36,125 bases of DNA from JAWXBM01 sp964470455. Lineage in GTDB: Bacteria; Pseudomonadota; Gammaproteobacteria; Xanthomonadales; SZUA-36. Shown piece after piece: positions 1 to 8,461 of the stretch. The notes beneath the pieces were generated by a model. That model had not been told where the DNA came from, ran no database searches, and saw only the letters and a program-made list of their open reading frames with translations. Location of the stretch: assembly GCA_964470455.1 (NCBI GenBank), contig CAYYCX010000036.1:1-36125 (forward strand). Direction: 5' to 3'. Numbering within the stretch: the stretch's first letter is position 1; each line of letters starts with the position of its first letter. The position numbers and the translations under genes are program-made.

Positions 1-657
1 AGGATTGATTTTGCCGTCAACACGCACTGGCATTTCGACCATGCCGGCGGCAATGAGGCACTGGCTGCCGACGGCACCTGGCTGGTGTCGCAGGCCAATT
101 CCCGGAAGAAGCTCCAGGCCGACCAGCGCATCAACCTGGGACCAATGACGGTGCTGCAACCCGCCTACCCGCAGCAGGCCCTGCCCGACATCACCTTTGA
201 TGACAGCATGCAATTCCATTTCAATGGCGAGCGCGTCGAGCTGTGGAATTTCGGCCCGGCCCACACCACCGGCGACGCCAGCGTGTACTTCAGCGGCCAC
301 AACGCCGTGCATATGGGCGATGTGTTCAACCTGGCGGGCTACCCGTTCGTGGATGCAGGCAATGGCGGCACGCTGGATGGCATGCTGGCCAGCTGTGAAG
401 CCGTGCTGGAGCGCATTGCCGAGAATGCCATCGTCATCCCCGGCCACGGCCCGGTTTCAGACCGCGCCGGGCTGGAGGCCTATACCGCCATGTTGCGCCA
501 CGTTTACCACGAGATGTCGCAAATGATCCGGGCGGGCAAAACCCTCGAAGACATCCAGGCCGCCGGCATCACCGCGCAATGGGACGAGTTGAAAGGCGAC
601 CCCACCAGTTTCATCGAGCGCTCCTACACCAGCCTTACACACAGGTACACGGACTGA
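1..657 (+). CDS. MBL-fold metallo-hydrolase (5'-truncated)
   Basis: The reading frame is open from the first base, so the gene starts upstream of the window; 218 codons are visible. The metal-binding HxHxDH motif is read as THWHFDHAGG at codons 8-17. Further expected ligands follow: His in GPAHTTGD (codon 88), Asp in HMGD (codon 107) and His in PGHGPV (codon 149). This set is that of the metallo-beta-lactamase fold with two metal ions. The fold covers glyoxalase II-like, quinoprotein-relay-like and B3-lactamase-like hydrolases, and the substrate cannot be chosen from sequence. Any signal peptide would lie outside the window. An internal GTG at 85 is in frame but lies after the metal motif, so it is not the start. 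The gene converges on the next one, with only 22 bases between the stops. Confidence 0.85.
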   Translation, partial: RIDFAVNTHWHFDHAGGNEALAADGTWLVSQANSRKKLQADQRINLGPMTVLQPAYPQQALPDITFDDSMQFHFNGERVELWNFGPAHTTGDASVYFSGHNAVHMGDVFNLAGYPFVDAGNGGTLDGMLASCEAVLERIAENAIVIPGHGPVSDRAGLEAYTAMLRHVYHEMSQMIRAGKTLEDIQAAGITAQWDELKGDPTSFIERSYTSLTHRYTD

Positions 658-679
658 GCTGCCCGGTTGGCCCTGTTTA

Positions 680-2458
680 TCAGGGGTCCTCAAACCCGTC
701 CTTGAAGATCACCTCGCTCACCGGCGCCGTATTGAAGGTGGCGGTCACGGATTTGTTGTTGGCGATGGTGACCTGGCAAAGGCCGGTGCCCGTGCAGGCG
801 CCATCCCAGCCGGCGAATACGCTGCCAGGGGACGCGGTTGGAGTCAGCCGTACCAGGGTTTGCTCGACATAGTTGGCGGAACATTGTGGGGAACAATAAA
901 TGCCGGGTATGTTGCTCTCCACCACGCCGAAACCGGTGCCCTGCACGCTGACCGTCAAACTACCAAACGCCGGATCCTGCTCGAACTGGTATTCCACCGC
1001 GCCGATATCACACAGGTTGGCGCCGGACTCGGCGCCATCCACCGGCCGGGTTTCACCGCGCTGGTCGGTGGTGATCGAGCCACCCAGCGGCCCGGTGCAG
1101 GTATCCAGCTCGCCTCCATCCACCGCCGGGCCGCCCGGTATGGGCAACATCGTATGCAGCTCGATACCCGCCGCCGAGTCGCCGTAATCACCGTAGGCGG
1201 CCAGTTGCGGATCGGTGTTGGGCAAATCCGTTCCGAGCGTGGCGCAGCTGGAACCACTGTCGATGTTGTGCCCCAGCGAAGTGTAGCTGCCGCCCGAGAC
1301 CTCGATGTCGCATTGGGTGATACCGGCATTAATGTCCCAGGCAATGCTGCCGCGCATGAACAGCGATGCATCCGAAGCCAGGCTGGCTGCCCGGCCATTG
1401 TCGTAGAATGTGGAATAGGCAACCAGGGCCGTCGCCTCTCCACTGAACCTCATGGCCGGGCTGTTGTTCTGGTAGAACGTCGAGTTGGTCACCGAAACGG
1501 TATAGCCGCCGATATCCAGGGCAGAGCCCCCGATACCCTGGTTGTTGTCAAAGCTTGTATTGCTGACAAATACCGTGGTTCCGCCCTCACCAATGAGGGC
1601 CACGGCAGTACCGCGACTGCCTGAAATGGGTGACTGGATCCAGTCCTGGCCGGCGAACACCGAGTCCGTAATCGATACCGCCCCCACATAACTGGCAAAA
1701 ATCGCTGAGCCGCGGTGCTTGCTGGTGTTGTCGCGGAATTCGGAACGGACAATGCTCAGGCTGGTCAGCGGCCGGGTGAGGAAGGTGCCGCCTCCGCCCG
1801 AATAGACAGAGGTCCAGATGGCGCCGCCACGGCCCAGGTGGACATTGTCGAACTCACCGGTGGCCCGGTTGTCCTGGAACAGGCAGTCCTGCACCAGCAA
1901 GGTTGGATCGGCGCTGTCCAGCAGCGGCCCTGCACCCACCGCGCCACCGCCTGCCCAATCCAGCGCTGAGGCGACAGCAACTTCATTGTTGATAAAGGCC
2001 ACATTCCTGAGTTCAAACGTATCGCCTTCCATGAACTGGATGGCGCCGCCCATCAGGCCGGCTACGGCAAAACCATCGCGCAGGGTCAGCTGGGACAGCT
2101 CGAAATCATGCGAGGTATTGGCCATGTCCACCCGCAGCAAGGGGTGGCTACCGGAGCCCTTGATGATGGTGGCTTCGCGCCCGCCGCCGGTGATGGTGAC
2201 CCGGTCCGTGATGGTGATGTGCGAGCCGAGGGTAATCTCACCCGCCAGCGGGATGAAGATGCTGTCGGTCTGGACTGATTGCCCAGTGGTGCAGTCATCC
2301 ACGGCGGCGTTGGTGTTGGCCGCTTCCACGGCTTCGCGGAATGAACAATCGCCGTCGCTATTGAGCTCATCATCCAGCGTATTCACGAAAATCAGGCTGG
2401 CCTGGGCGCTGCAGGTCCAGGCCAGACACAGCAGTGTGACCAGTCGCTGAATTGTCAT
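680..2458 (-). CDS. Exported CSLREA/beta-helix protein with InlB-like repeat (copy 1)
   Basis: A 592-residue exported protein. A signal peptide (about residues 1-20, ending CSAQA) precedes a CSLREA-type N-terminal motif, CSFREA at 38-43, inside a short Asp-rich segment. The middle is rich in short beta-strand units with N-N-x and S-x-F patterns, as in right-handed parallel beta-helix proteins, and closes with CDIGAVEYQ, a usual end of this class. A Cys-containing segment near the C-terminus (YVEQTLVRLTPT ... FAGWDGAC) resembles the divergent InlB B-repeat. The last residues are EVIFKDGFEDP, a tail also found on the neighbouring paralogue. The ATG is preceded by a GAAGGGA Shine-Dalgarno. The role is unknown; a cell-surface or secreted adhesin-like protein is the family expectation. 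It is 78 bases downstream of its paralogue on the same strand. Confidence 0.8.
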   Translation of the reverse strand: MTIQRLVTLLCLAWTCSAQASLIFVNTLDDELNSDGDCSFREAVEAANTNAAVDDCTTGQSVQTDSIFIPLAGEITLGSHITITDRVTITGGGREATIIKGSGSHPLLRVDMANTSHDFELSQLTLRDGFAVAGLMGGAIQFMEGDTFELRNVAFINNEVAVASALDWAGGGAVGAGPLLDSADPTLLVQDCLFQDNRATGEFDNVHLGRGGAIWTSVYSGGGGTFLTRPLTSLSIVRSEFRDNTSKHRGSAIFASYVGAVSITDSVFAGQDWIQSPISGSRGTAVALIGEGGTTVFVSNTSFDNNQGIGGSALDIGGYTVSVTNSTFYQNNSPAMRFSGEATALVAYSTFYDNGRAASLASDASLFMRGSIAWDINAGITQCDIEVSGGSYTSLGHNIDSGSSCATLGTDLPNTDPQLAAYGDYGDSAAGIELHTMLPIPGGPAVDGGELDTCTGPLGGSITTDQRGETRPVDGAESGANLCDIGAVEYQFEQDPAFGSLTVSVQGTGFGVVESNIPGIYCSPQCSANYVEQTLVRLTPTASPGSVFAGWDGACTGTGLCQVTIANNKSVTATFNTAPVSEVIFKDGFEDP

Positions 2459-2536
2459 TCCACTATCCCTTCAAGTTAGCTCTATTTCCTCTAACGGGTG
2501 GGAGATACAAAAAGGGACACGAACGCCGCTGGTAAA

Positions 2537-4354
2537 TCAGGGATCCTCAAAGCCATCCTTGAAGATCACCTCGTTGACCGGGGCAGCCTGGAAACTGGCC
2601 GTAACGTTCTTGTTGTTGGCAATCTGCACCTGGCATTGGGCCGAGCCACTGCAGGCACCACTCCACTCAACGAACTCATGCCCGTTCCCGGGTGTTGCGG
2701 TGAGGCGCACGACGGTTTGTTCTATATAAGATGCTGAACAGGCGCCGGAGGGGCAATCAATACCGCCGATATTGCTGGTCACTTTGCCTGTCCCCAGTAC
2801 CTGCACGCTCAGTCCACCAAATTCCGGATCCTGTTCGAACTGGTATTCCACGGCGCCGATATCACACAGGTCCGCACCGGATTCGGCGCCATCCACTGGC
2901 CGGGTTTCGCCCCGCTGGTCGTAAGTCAGGGACGCACCCAGGGGACCGGTGCAGGTGTCCAGTTCGCCACCATCCACGGCCGGGCCACCCGGGTCCGGTA
3001 ACAGCGTCGGCATATCAAACTCCGTAATGGCATCCCCGTAGTAAGCCAATGGGGCGAGTTGCGGGTCGGTAAAGGGCAGGTCGGTGGGGTGGAATGAGCA
3101 ATTGCTGTCGCTGTCGATGTTGTGGCCCAGCGAGGTGTAGGACGCAGTACCCGCGATATCGCACTCAACCGCAACCGCATTGTCATGCCAGACGATGCTG
3201 CCGCGCATGCTGATGGCGGCATTGCCTTCGCCCAGCAGGCTTTCTTTCTGGCCATTGTTGGACATGGTGGAGTAATTCACCGCCACCAGCGCATTGCCCC
3301 TGGCCTGAAGGGGCGGGGAGTTGTTGTTCGCGAATGTGCTGTTGTGGATGGTGACGATGCCATCATTGACATAAACCACACCGGTCAAATCGTCCGTCAC
3401 ATTACGCACAAAACTGCTGTTGCTGATGAACGAAGGCGTATCGGAATACAACCACAGGAACACCACGCCTCCTGAGTAGATGTAGCCTATGTGGTCCCAG
3501 GGGTCCAGGTTGTCCTCGAACAGGCTGTCGGTGATGGTGACCACGGTATCCCCTTGAATGTGCACGGCGCTGGAACCGCGGCCGGCACTGTTGCCGCGGA
3601 ACTGGCTGCGGCTGATCTGCACGCTGGCCAGGGGCTGGGTGATGGCTTCGCTGCTGGTGTTGTAGCGCTCCAGCGCCAGGATGGCGCCACCATAGCCCAC
3701 CTGGCCCGGCCCGGTGGCGGTGTCGTGCCTCGCCGTGTTGTCTTCAAACACCGAGTCTTCAACAATCAGCCTCGGGTCTTCGCTGTCGAGCAAGGGCCCG
3801 GCGAAAATCGCCCCGCCACCGGCCCACCAGAGATCGCCGTTGTTGATCAGTGCCTGGTTGTTGATGAAGGCCACGTCTTCCACCCGGAAGGTACCCCCTT
3901 CCATCAACTGCAGCGCACCACAGCAGAATCCGAAAGTTTCACTGCGGGTACCGCCATCGCGCAGGGTCAGCGCTTCCAGCTTGAAGTCGTCATCCGTGTT
4001 GACCATGTCTACCTTGATCAGCGAAACCAGGTAGTCCGGCGCCGATCGGATGGTGAGCTGGTCACGGCCGCTGCCCACGATGTCGACCTGCTCGGTGATG
4101 ACCAGCGGAGTAGCCAGTTCGATATCACCGGCCAGCAGGATGAAGATGGTGTCCGCTACGCCGCCGGAAGTGCAGTCATCCACCCCCACGTTGTCATTGG
4201 CGGCCGCCACGGCTTCGCGCAGCGAACAATCGCCGTCCGTGTTCAGTTCATCGTCCAGCGTATCCACGAAAATCAGGTTGGCCTGTGCGCCGCAGGCCCA
4301 GGCCAGGCACAGCATGGACATCAGCAGGATGGTGGTCAGTCGCTGCAGGGTCAT
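2537..4354 (-). CDS. Exported CSLREA/beta-helix protein with InlB-like repeat (copy 2)
   Basis: A 605-residue paralogue of the gene at 680-2458, with the same order: signal peptide (ends CGAQA, about residue 25), CSLREA at 43-48, beta-helix-like repeats, CDIGAVEYQ, an InlB-like Cys segment (GHEFVEWSGACSG), and the tail EVIFKDGFEDP. A GTG at 4387 would extend the frame by 11 residues into the preceding gene. The ATG at 4354 is preferred because it begins the signal peptide and has GGGAG upstream. The two genes are clearly alike at the DNA level over their 3' ends, which suggests tandem duplication or gene conversion; the central parts differ more. The function is not known. It follows the gene at 4380-5354 by 25 bases and is probably cotranscribed with it. 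Confidence 0.8.
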   Translation of the reverse strand: MTLQRLTTILLMSMLCLAWACGAQANLIFVDTLDDELNTDGDCSLREAVAAANDNVGVDDCTSGGVADTIFILLAGDIELATPLVITEQVDIVGSGRDQLTIRSAPDYLVSLIKVDMVNTDDDFKLEALTLRDGGTRSETFGFCCGALQLMEGGTFRVEDVAFINNQALINNGDLWWAGGGAIFAGPLLDSEDPRLIVEDSVFEDNTARHDTATGPGQVGYGGAILALERYNTSSEAITQPLASVQISRSQFRGNSAGRGSSAVHIQGDTVVTITDSLFEDNLDPWDHIGYIYSGGVVFLWLYSDTPSFISNSSFVRNVTDDLTGVVYVNDGIVTIHNSTFANNNSPPLQARGNALVAVNYSTMSNNGQKESLLGEGNAAISMRGSIVWHDNAVAVECDIAGTASYTSLGHNIDSDSNCSFHPTDLPFTDPQLAPLAYYGDAITEFDMPTLLPDPGGPAVDGGELDTCTGPLGASLTYDQRGETRPVDGAESGADLCDIGAVEYQFEQDPEFGGLSVQVLGTGKVTSNIGGIDCPSGACSASYIEQTVVRLTATPGNGHEFVEWSGACSGSAQCQVQIANNKNVTASFQAAPVNEVIFKDGFEDP

Positions 4355-4379
4355 TGACCTGGTCTCCCGGCAAGCACCA

Positions 4380-5354
4380 TTACTCACGTTTGAGGTAGAA
4401 GCGGTCTGTGCCGCCTTCGAGGAAGTTCATGGGATCGGCGGATTCACGATCCTGCCGGCCGGTCATGGGCAGGGCGCCGCCGGGCGCGGTGTAGCGATAA
4501 GTGCCGTACAGCTCGCCATCCACCAACAGCCGGAGGGTGTAATCACCCGCCTGCAGCATGTCCGATGCCGGCATGAAGCCACTGTCATCCGCATTGCGCA
4601 GCGCCAGTTCCTGGGCTATCCACCAGGGCTTGGCCTGGGCGACTGCAGCACCTTCCTTGCCGTACTGGGCTACCAGTTCATCGCCGCGCAGGACTTCCAC
4701 CAGAAGCTTTTTGTCGATCCAGTTGCCGGGGCTGGCCGCCTTGTCGCGCAGGAAGAAATTGAACGTGGGCGCCTGGCTGAGGTTGCCGTTGGGCACATAG
4801 ATGTAGGCCCAGTCGTTCCACGGCCCGTCCAGGTAGTGGTTTGGCGGATCATAGGGGTTGCTGGAGGGTGCATCGCTGATGGTGAAGCCCAGGCTCCAGA
4901 ACGGCTTGCCTTCCAGCAGCCAGGTGAGGGTGTATTCACCGGCCGGGAATACCGGTGGTTCCGAGTTGCCGGTGATGGTGGCGGTCCAGAACGGGAAGCG
5001 GTCCTGGCGCGCTTCCCAGAAGCTGGTATGCACCACCTCACCGCTGGCATCGGCCAGTTGCGACACCAGGAAGGCGCCGGTGTCCGGGTTGTAGCCGGCG
5101 ATGTGCTGCGGGTCCTGGAAGTCGGGCAGGAAGGTCATGCGCACGCGGTCGAACATGCGCAACTGGCCTTTTTCCCAGAACACCTGGTCGGACATCACCT
5201 TGAGGATGTCGCTGTACATGATGGCCGGAAAGGGCCTGGAGGGATCGATGGCGACGTCGTGGCCGCTGGTAATCTTCTCTTCCGCAAAGGCAGTACCTGC
5301 AAGCAGCAGGCTACCACTCAAAATCAGGCCCAGAATCGAGTTCGCGATAGGCAT
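4380..5354 (-). CDS. Exported protein of unknown function with internal beta repeat
   Basis: 324 residues with a clear signal peptide (hydrophobic 7-20, cleavage after GTAFA near 24) and no other membrane segment, so probably periplasmic or secreted. I do not recognise the family. Two similar strand pairs are visible: PAGEYTLTWLLEGKPFWSLG at 137-156 and QAGDYTLRLLVDGELYGTYR at 268-287, each Ala-Gly-Glu/Asp-Tyr-Thr-Leu followed by a Gly turn. This suggests two related beta-sandwich domains. The protein is rich in Trp and other aromatics (PFWTATITG, WNDWAYIYVPNG), as in ligand- or carbohydrate-binding modules, but that is only a resemblance. The start is well supported by AGGAG 7 bases before the ATG. 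It lies between the kinase gene and two exported beta-helix genes on the same strand. Confidence 0.7.
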   Translation of the reverse strand: MPIANSILGLILSGSLLLAGTAFAEEKITSGHDVAIDPSRPFPAIMYSDILKVMSDQVFWEKGQLRMFDRVRMTFLPDFQDPQHIAGYNPDTGAFLVSQLADASGEVVHTSFWEARQDRFPFWTATITGNSEPPVFPAGEYTLTWLLEGKPFWSLGFTISDAPSSNPYDPPNHYLDGPWNDWAYIYVPNGNLSQAPTFNFFLRDKAASPGNWIDKKLLVEVLRGDELVAQYGKEGAAVAQAKPWWIAQELALRNADDSGFMPASDMLQAGDYTLRLLVDGELYGTYRYTAPGGALPMTGRQDRESADPMNFLEGGTDRFYLKRE

Positions 5355-5370
5355 GGCATTCTCCTGGCGT

Positions 5371-5395
5371 GGTTCGTTTACCTGTTAAACGGACC
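5371..5395 (-). repeat. Imperfect hairpin upstream of the 4380-5354 gene
   Basis: Arms of 10 bases (GGTTCGTTTA at 5371-5380 and TAAACGGACC at 5386-5395) match at 9 of 10 positions around a 5-base loop. It lies between the kinase stop and the Shine-Dalgarno of the next gene. No T-run follows on either strand, so it does not look like an intrinsic terminator; an operator or mRNA-stabilising hairpin is possible. Confidence 0.4.
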
Positions 5396-5455
5396 ACGGG
5401 CAGGAAAAGGGACATCCCCCTTCGCTTGCTTCAGCAGCGGATGTGACGCGGGGGT

Positions 5456-7897
5456 TCAGTCCAGGCCATGCTGCGCCAGCAACTCACGGAACCCCTCGTC
5501 CTCCATGGCTGTGTTGCGGATGGCTGCCACCAGTGGCGCTGCCTCGTCGTAGCGACGCAGCTTGACCAATGGCACTGCCAGGGCATAGACATAGTATTTG
5601 TTGTTGGGCTCGGCGGCCTGCACCGGCTGCATGATGGCCACGGCTTCTTCCAGCAGTTGCCGGGCCTGCGCGTTCTCGCCCGCACGTTCCAGCATGCCGG
5701 CCGCGCCAGTAAGGTCTATCGCCAGGTCGCTGGCTGAGGAAAAATCGCTGGCATCAGCCTGGTGAATGGACCGGGAAATCGCCAGGCCGGAAAGGTAGTG
5801 ACCGAGTGCCAGCTCATCCTGCTGGCGGGTTTCCGCCAGTTCACCCAGGCTCGTATAAGTGTAGGCCAGTTCACGCTGGTACTCGCGGTTCTGTGGCGCC
5901 ATCAGCTGCAACTGCTGGCCAATCTTCAATGCCCGTTGCAGTGCCGCGTCAGCGGCCGATAGCTGGTTGTGCTCGAGCATGAAGAAGGCCTGCTGGTTGA
6001 GCAGGATGCGCTGGTTGTCCAGGTATTCGATGTTCTCCACTTCACCTGCGGTGGTCTGTTCCGCAAGCTCCAGCGCCCGGGCGATTTCCGCGGGCGCGCG
6101 GTCGGCATTGCCGTAATCAAAGCCCCACCAGGCCTGCGCCTGGTGGGTTTGGGAGCGGTTCAACAGCCACTGCTTGTCGCCAGTTTGTTGCCAGCCCTGC
6201 CCGGCCAATTGCATGGCCGCCTCCAGGGCCTGTTCCGCGTGTTCCGGCTGGTCATACTCCATGTAGTGCCAGCCCAGCTGCAGGTACGATTCCCACAGGA
6301 TCTGCCGGTCGCCACCGGGGACCAGTTCCAGGTACTGGTTTGAATAACGGATGGCATCCAGCAGCGCCTGCTCGGTCTGGTCGAACTGCCCGCTGGTTAC
6401 CAGGGTTTCTGACCGGTACTCATTCAGGCGCGCCAGCTGTTCCAGCACCTGCGCACGCAATCCCGCTTCCCCGGCCAGGGGTTCGAGATAACCCTCGGCG
6501 AGTCTGAATGACTCCAGTGCCAGTGTGGTGAGCTGCAAGGCATCCAGCACCCGCGCCACGTTGATGTGCGCGATCGCCGATTGCAGCTGGCCGTCCGGCC
6601 CCAGGCGCGCGGCATCCTGGTTTTGCAGATGTTGCAGGCTGCGATTGGTTACGTCCTGTAACAGGTCGATGCGGCCAATGCGCTGCAGGCGCTCAAACAG
6701 GTCGGTGAGCATGAAGTTGTTCAGCACTTCGCCGGCTTGCTTCTCGGCCAGGGTAGCCTGCTGCAAATGGCGGATGTCCTGGGTGTATTTCCATCCGGCC
6801 GCCAGGCTGGCCAGCAGGACCACGAGCAGGCCGGTCGAAATCCAACGGTGCCGCTCCACCCACTTTGCCAGAACGTGCATGGGGCGGTTGCGGTTCTCCA
6901 GGAGCGGCAGGTCACGCAACCAGTTGTTGAGGTCGGTGCGGACGGCGTCGGCATCGGCATAGCGCGCGCCGGGCTCACGGGCCGTACAACGCTGGATGAT
7001 GCGCAGAAGATCCGGGGGAATGGCATTCCTGCGCAACCGCTCCAGCCGTTCATGCTCCCCCAGCATTCCGATCGGCTCCTGGTCACCAGTGGCGGGCGCC
7101 CGGGCCAGAACCTGGGCCAGCATCATGCCCAGCGCATGAATGTCGGCACGATGGTCGGGATCCAGGCCGGCCAGCTGCTCCGGGGCTGCATAACCGCGTG
7201 AACCGAACACCGGCTGGGCGTTCGCTTCGCTACCGGAAGCCGACTGCAGGGCGATCCCGAAGTCGATGATCACCGGGTAAGGCACGCCGTTGATGTTTCT
7301 TACCAGTACATTAGCCGGCTTGAGGTCCAGGTGAACCACTTGCCGCATATGGATATAGCTCAGGGCGTCACAGAGGTGGATGAACATGTTGACGATGGCC
7401 CGGACGCCGGCCCGGTGCACCCGGCAATAATCATTCAGGGGCGTCCCGGGGATGTGGTCCAGCACCAGCCAGGGCTGGCCCTCTGCGGTAATGCCACCAT
7501 CCAGCAGGTTGACGATTCCGGGATGGTTGAGCTCGGCGAGCAACTGCATTTCCTTGAGGAACTGCTGTTTCAGCAAATCGTGGGAGTACTCGGCCGCCAC
7601 AAACTTGATCACCACCGTGCGGCTGAAGATGCCGTCGGAGCGATCGGCCAGGTAGATCTCGCTTTGCCCGCCCACGTTCAGCCGCTCACGGATGCGGTAC
7701 TTCGCCAGCTTCAGGCCTGGCGGCAGCTGGTTCTCGCCAAACGCCTGCCGTAGCAGGTCGCCTGCAACCTCCCCCAGGGCTTCAGTCAGAGGTTTGCGCC
7801 CGCCGGCCTCTCTTTCCAGGAACTCTTCTGCCTGCAGGGTTTCGTCGCGGTCAAAGGCCGCTTCGATTTCCCGCCATTTCCGGGTGAAATCACTCAT
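5456..7897 (-). CDS. Membrane-anchored Ser/Thr protein kinase with TPR-like C-terminus
   Basis: 813 residues. The kinase domain spans about 67-330: a Gly-rich loop (LNVGGQSEIYLA, 73-84, first Gly of the usual motif replaced by Asn), the ATP-binding Lys in VVIKF (K98), catalytic loop HLDLKPAN (189-196, D191), DFG (212-214) and APE (238-240). All catalytic residues are present, so it should be active. One transmembrane helix follows (about 353-369). The remaining 440 residues are helical and Ala/Leu/Gln-rich with TPR-like spacing, and would lie outside the membrane, in the periplasm, if the kinase domain is cytosolic. The ATG lies 8 bases after the stop of the sigma-factor gene, so the two are cotranscribed. 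Kinase-TPR proteins next to ECF-type sigma factors are a known pairing; that the kinase acts on this sigma factor is inference. Confidence 0.9.
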   Translation of the reverse strand: MSDFTRKWREIEAAFDRDETLQAEEFLEREAGGRKPLTEALGEVAGDLLRQAFGENQLPPGLKLAKYRIRERLNVGGQSEIYLADRSDGIFSRTVVIKFVAAEYSHDLLKQQFLKEMQLLAELNHPGIVNLLDGGITAEGQPWLVLDHIPGTPLNDYCRVHRAGVRAIVNMFIHLCDALSYIHMRQVVHLDLKPANVLVRNINGVPYPVIIDFGIALQSASGSEANAQPVFGSRGYAAPEQLAGLDPDHRADIHALGMMLAQVLARAPATGDQEPIGMLGEHERLERLRRNAIPPDLLRIIQRCTAREPGARYADADAVRTDLNNWLRDLPLLENRNRPMHVLAKWVERHRWISTGLLVVLLASLAAGWKYTQDIRHLQQATLAEKQAGEVLNNFMLTDLFERLQRIGRIDLLQDVTNRSLQHLQNQDAARLGPDGQLQSAIAHINVARVLDALQLTTLALESFRLAEGYLEPLAGEAGLRAQVLEQLARLNEYRSETLVTSGQFDQTEQALLDAIRYSNQYLELVPGGDRQILWESYLQLGWHYMEYDQPEHAEQALEAAMQLAGQGWQQTGDKQWLLNRSQTHQAQAWWGFDYGNADRAPAEIARALELAEQTTAGEVENIEYLDNQRILLNQQAFFMLEHNQLSAADAALQRALKIGQQLQLMAPQNREYQRELAYTYTSLGELAETRQQDELALGHYLSGLAISRSIHQADASDFSSASDLAIDLTGAAGMLERAGENAQARQLLEEAVAIMQPVQAAEPNNKYYVYALAVPLVKLRRYDEAAPLVAAIRNTAMEDEGFRELLAQHGLD

Positions 7898-7905
7898 GGG
7901 TCCGG

Positions 7906-8445
7906 TCAGGGGCTCATGGCGGCGGCCAGCATGGCCCTGGCCTTGTTCCAGTCACGCTTGGCGGTTTTTGAACTGACGTCCAGTACCGTCGCGATTGCAT
8001 CAAAGGTCATTTCACCAAAGAAGTGAAACACGAACACCGCCTCGAGCCGGGGCGAATAGGATTTGAGCAACTTGAGGTGGCGGTCAAGTTCGATCAGGTA
8101 CTCCGATTGCTGGAATACCGGCTGGCGGTCCAGCAGGGTTTCATCGTTGATGAACGTAACCAGCTGGTTGCGCCGCGCCTGGTCCACCAGGATATGGCGC
8201 ATGGCCAGGGCCGAGTAGGCAAAGAAGTGGTTCCGGTCAGTAAATTCGCGGGCCGAGCCCCGGGTTTTCAGCCAGGCTTCATTGACCAGCGCGGTGGTGT
8301 TGTAGCCCTGGTCGCTGACCTTGAGACGCTGGCCGTGGGCGATCTGCTTGAGGTGCTGGTAGATCTCCTGGAATGCATCCTGCTGCGCGATGTGCCGGGC
8401 GCCCTGCCCATCGTTCAGCAGCTGTGTAACGTCAAGCGCATCCAT
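7906..8445 (-). CDS. ECF-type RNA polymerase sigma factor
   Basis: 179 residues. Region 2 is seen around TTALVNEAWLK (50-60) and NHFFAYSALAMRHILVDQAR (72-91), as in the ECF subfamily usually found beside Ser/Thr kinases (Pfam Sigma70_ECF type). Region 4 is LEAVFVFHFFGEMTFDAIAT and the following VSSKTAKRDWNKARAML, which forms the -35-binding helix-turn-helix. The frame is open upstream into the ligase gene, but the ATG at 8445 begins the conserved part, and GAGGG lies about 11 bases before it. It starts 16 bases after the ligase stop and ends 8 bases before the kinase start. No anti-sigma gene is visible, so control by the kinase is the likely alternative. Confidence 0.9.
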   Translation of the reverse strand: MDALDVTQLLNDGQGARHIAQQDAFQEIYQHLKQIAHGQRLKVSDQGYNTTALVNEAWLKTRGSAREFTDRNHFFAYSALAMRHILVDQARRNQLVTFINDETLLDRQPVFQQSEYLIELDRHLKLLKSYSPRLEAVFVFHFFGEMTFDAIATVLDVSSKTAKRDWNKARAMLAAAMSP

Positions 8446-8461
8446 TCGCGATGCATCCCTC

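Noticed and set aside
4050..5552. 500-codon open frame on the + strand opposite the exported-protein genes
   Set aside because: It runs antisense to genes with signal peptides, ribosome binding sites and family motifs. Long shadow frames are usual in GC-rich DNA, and its product shows no recognisable domain.
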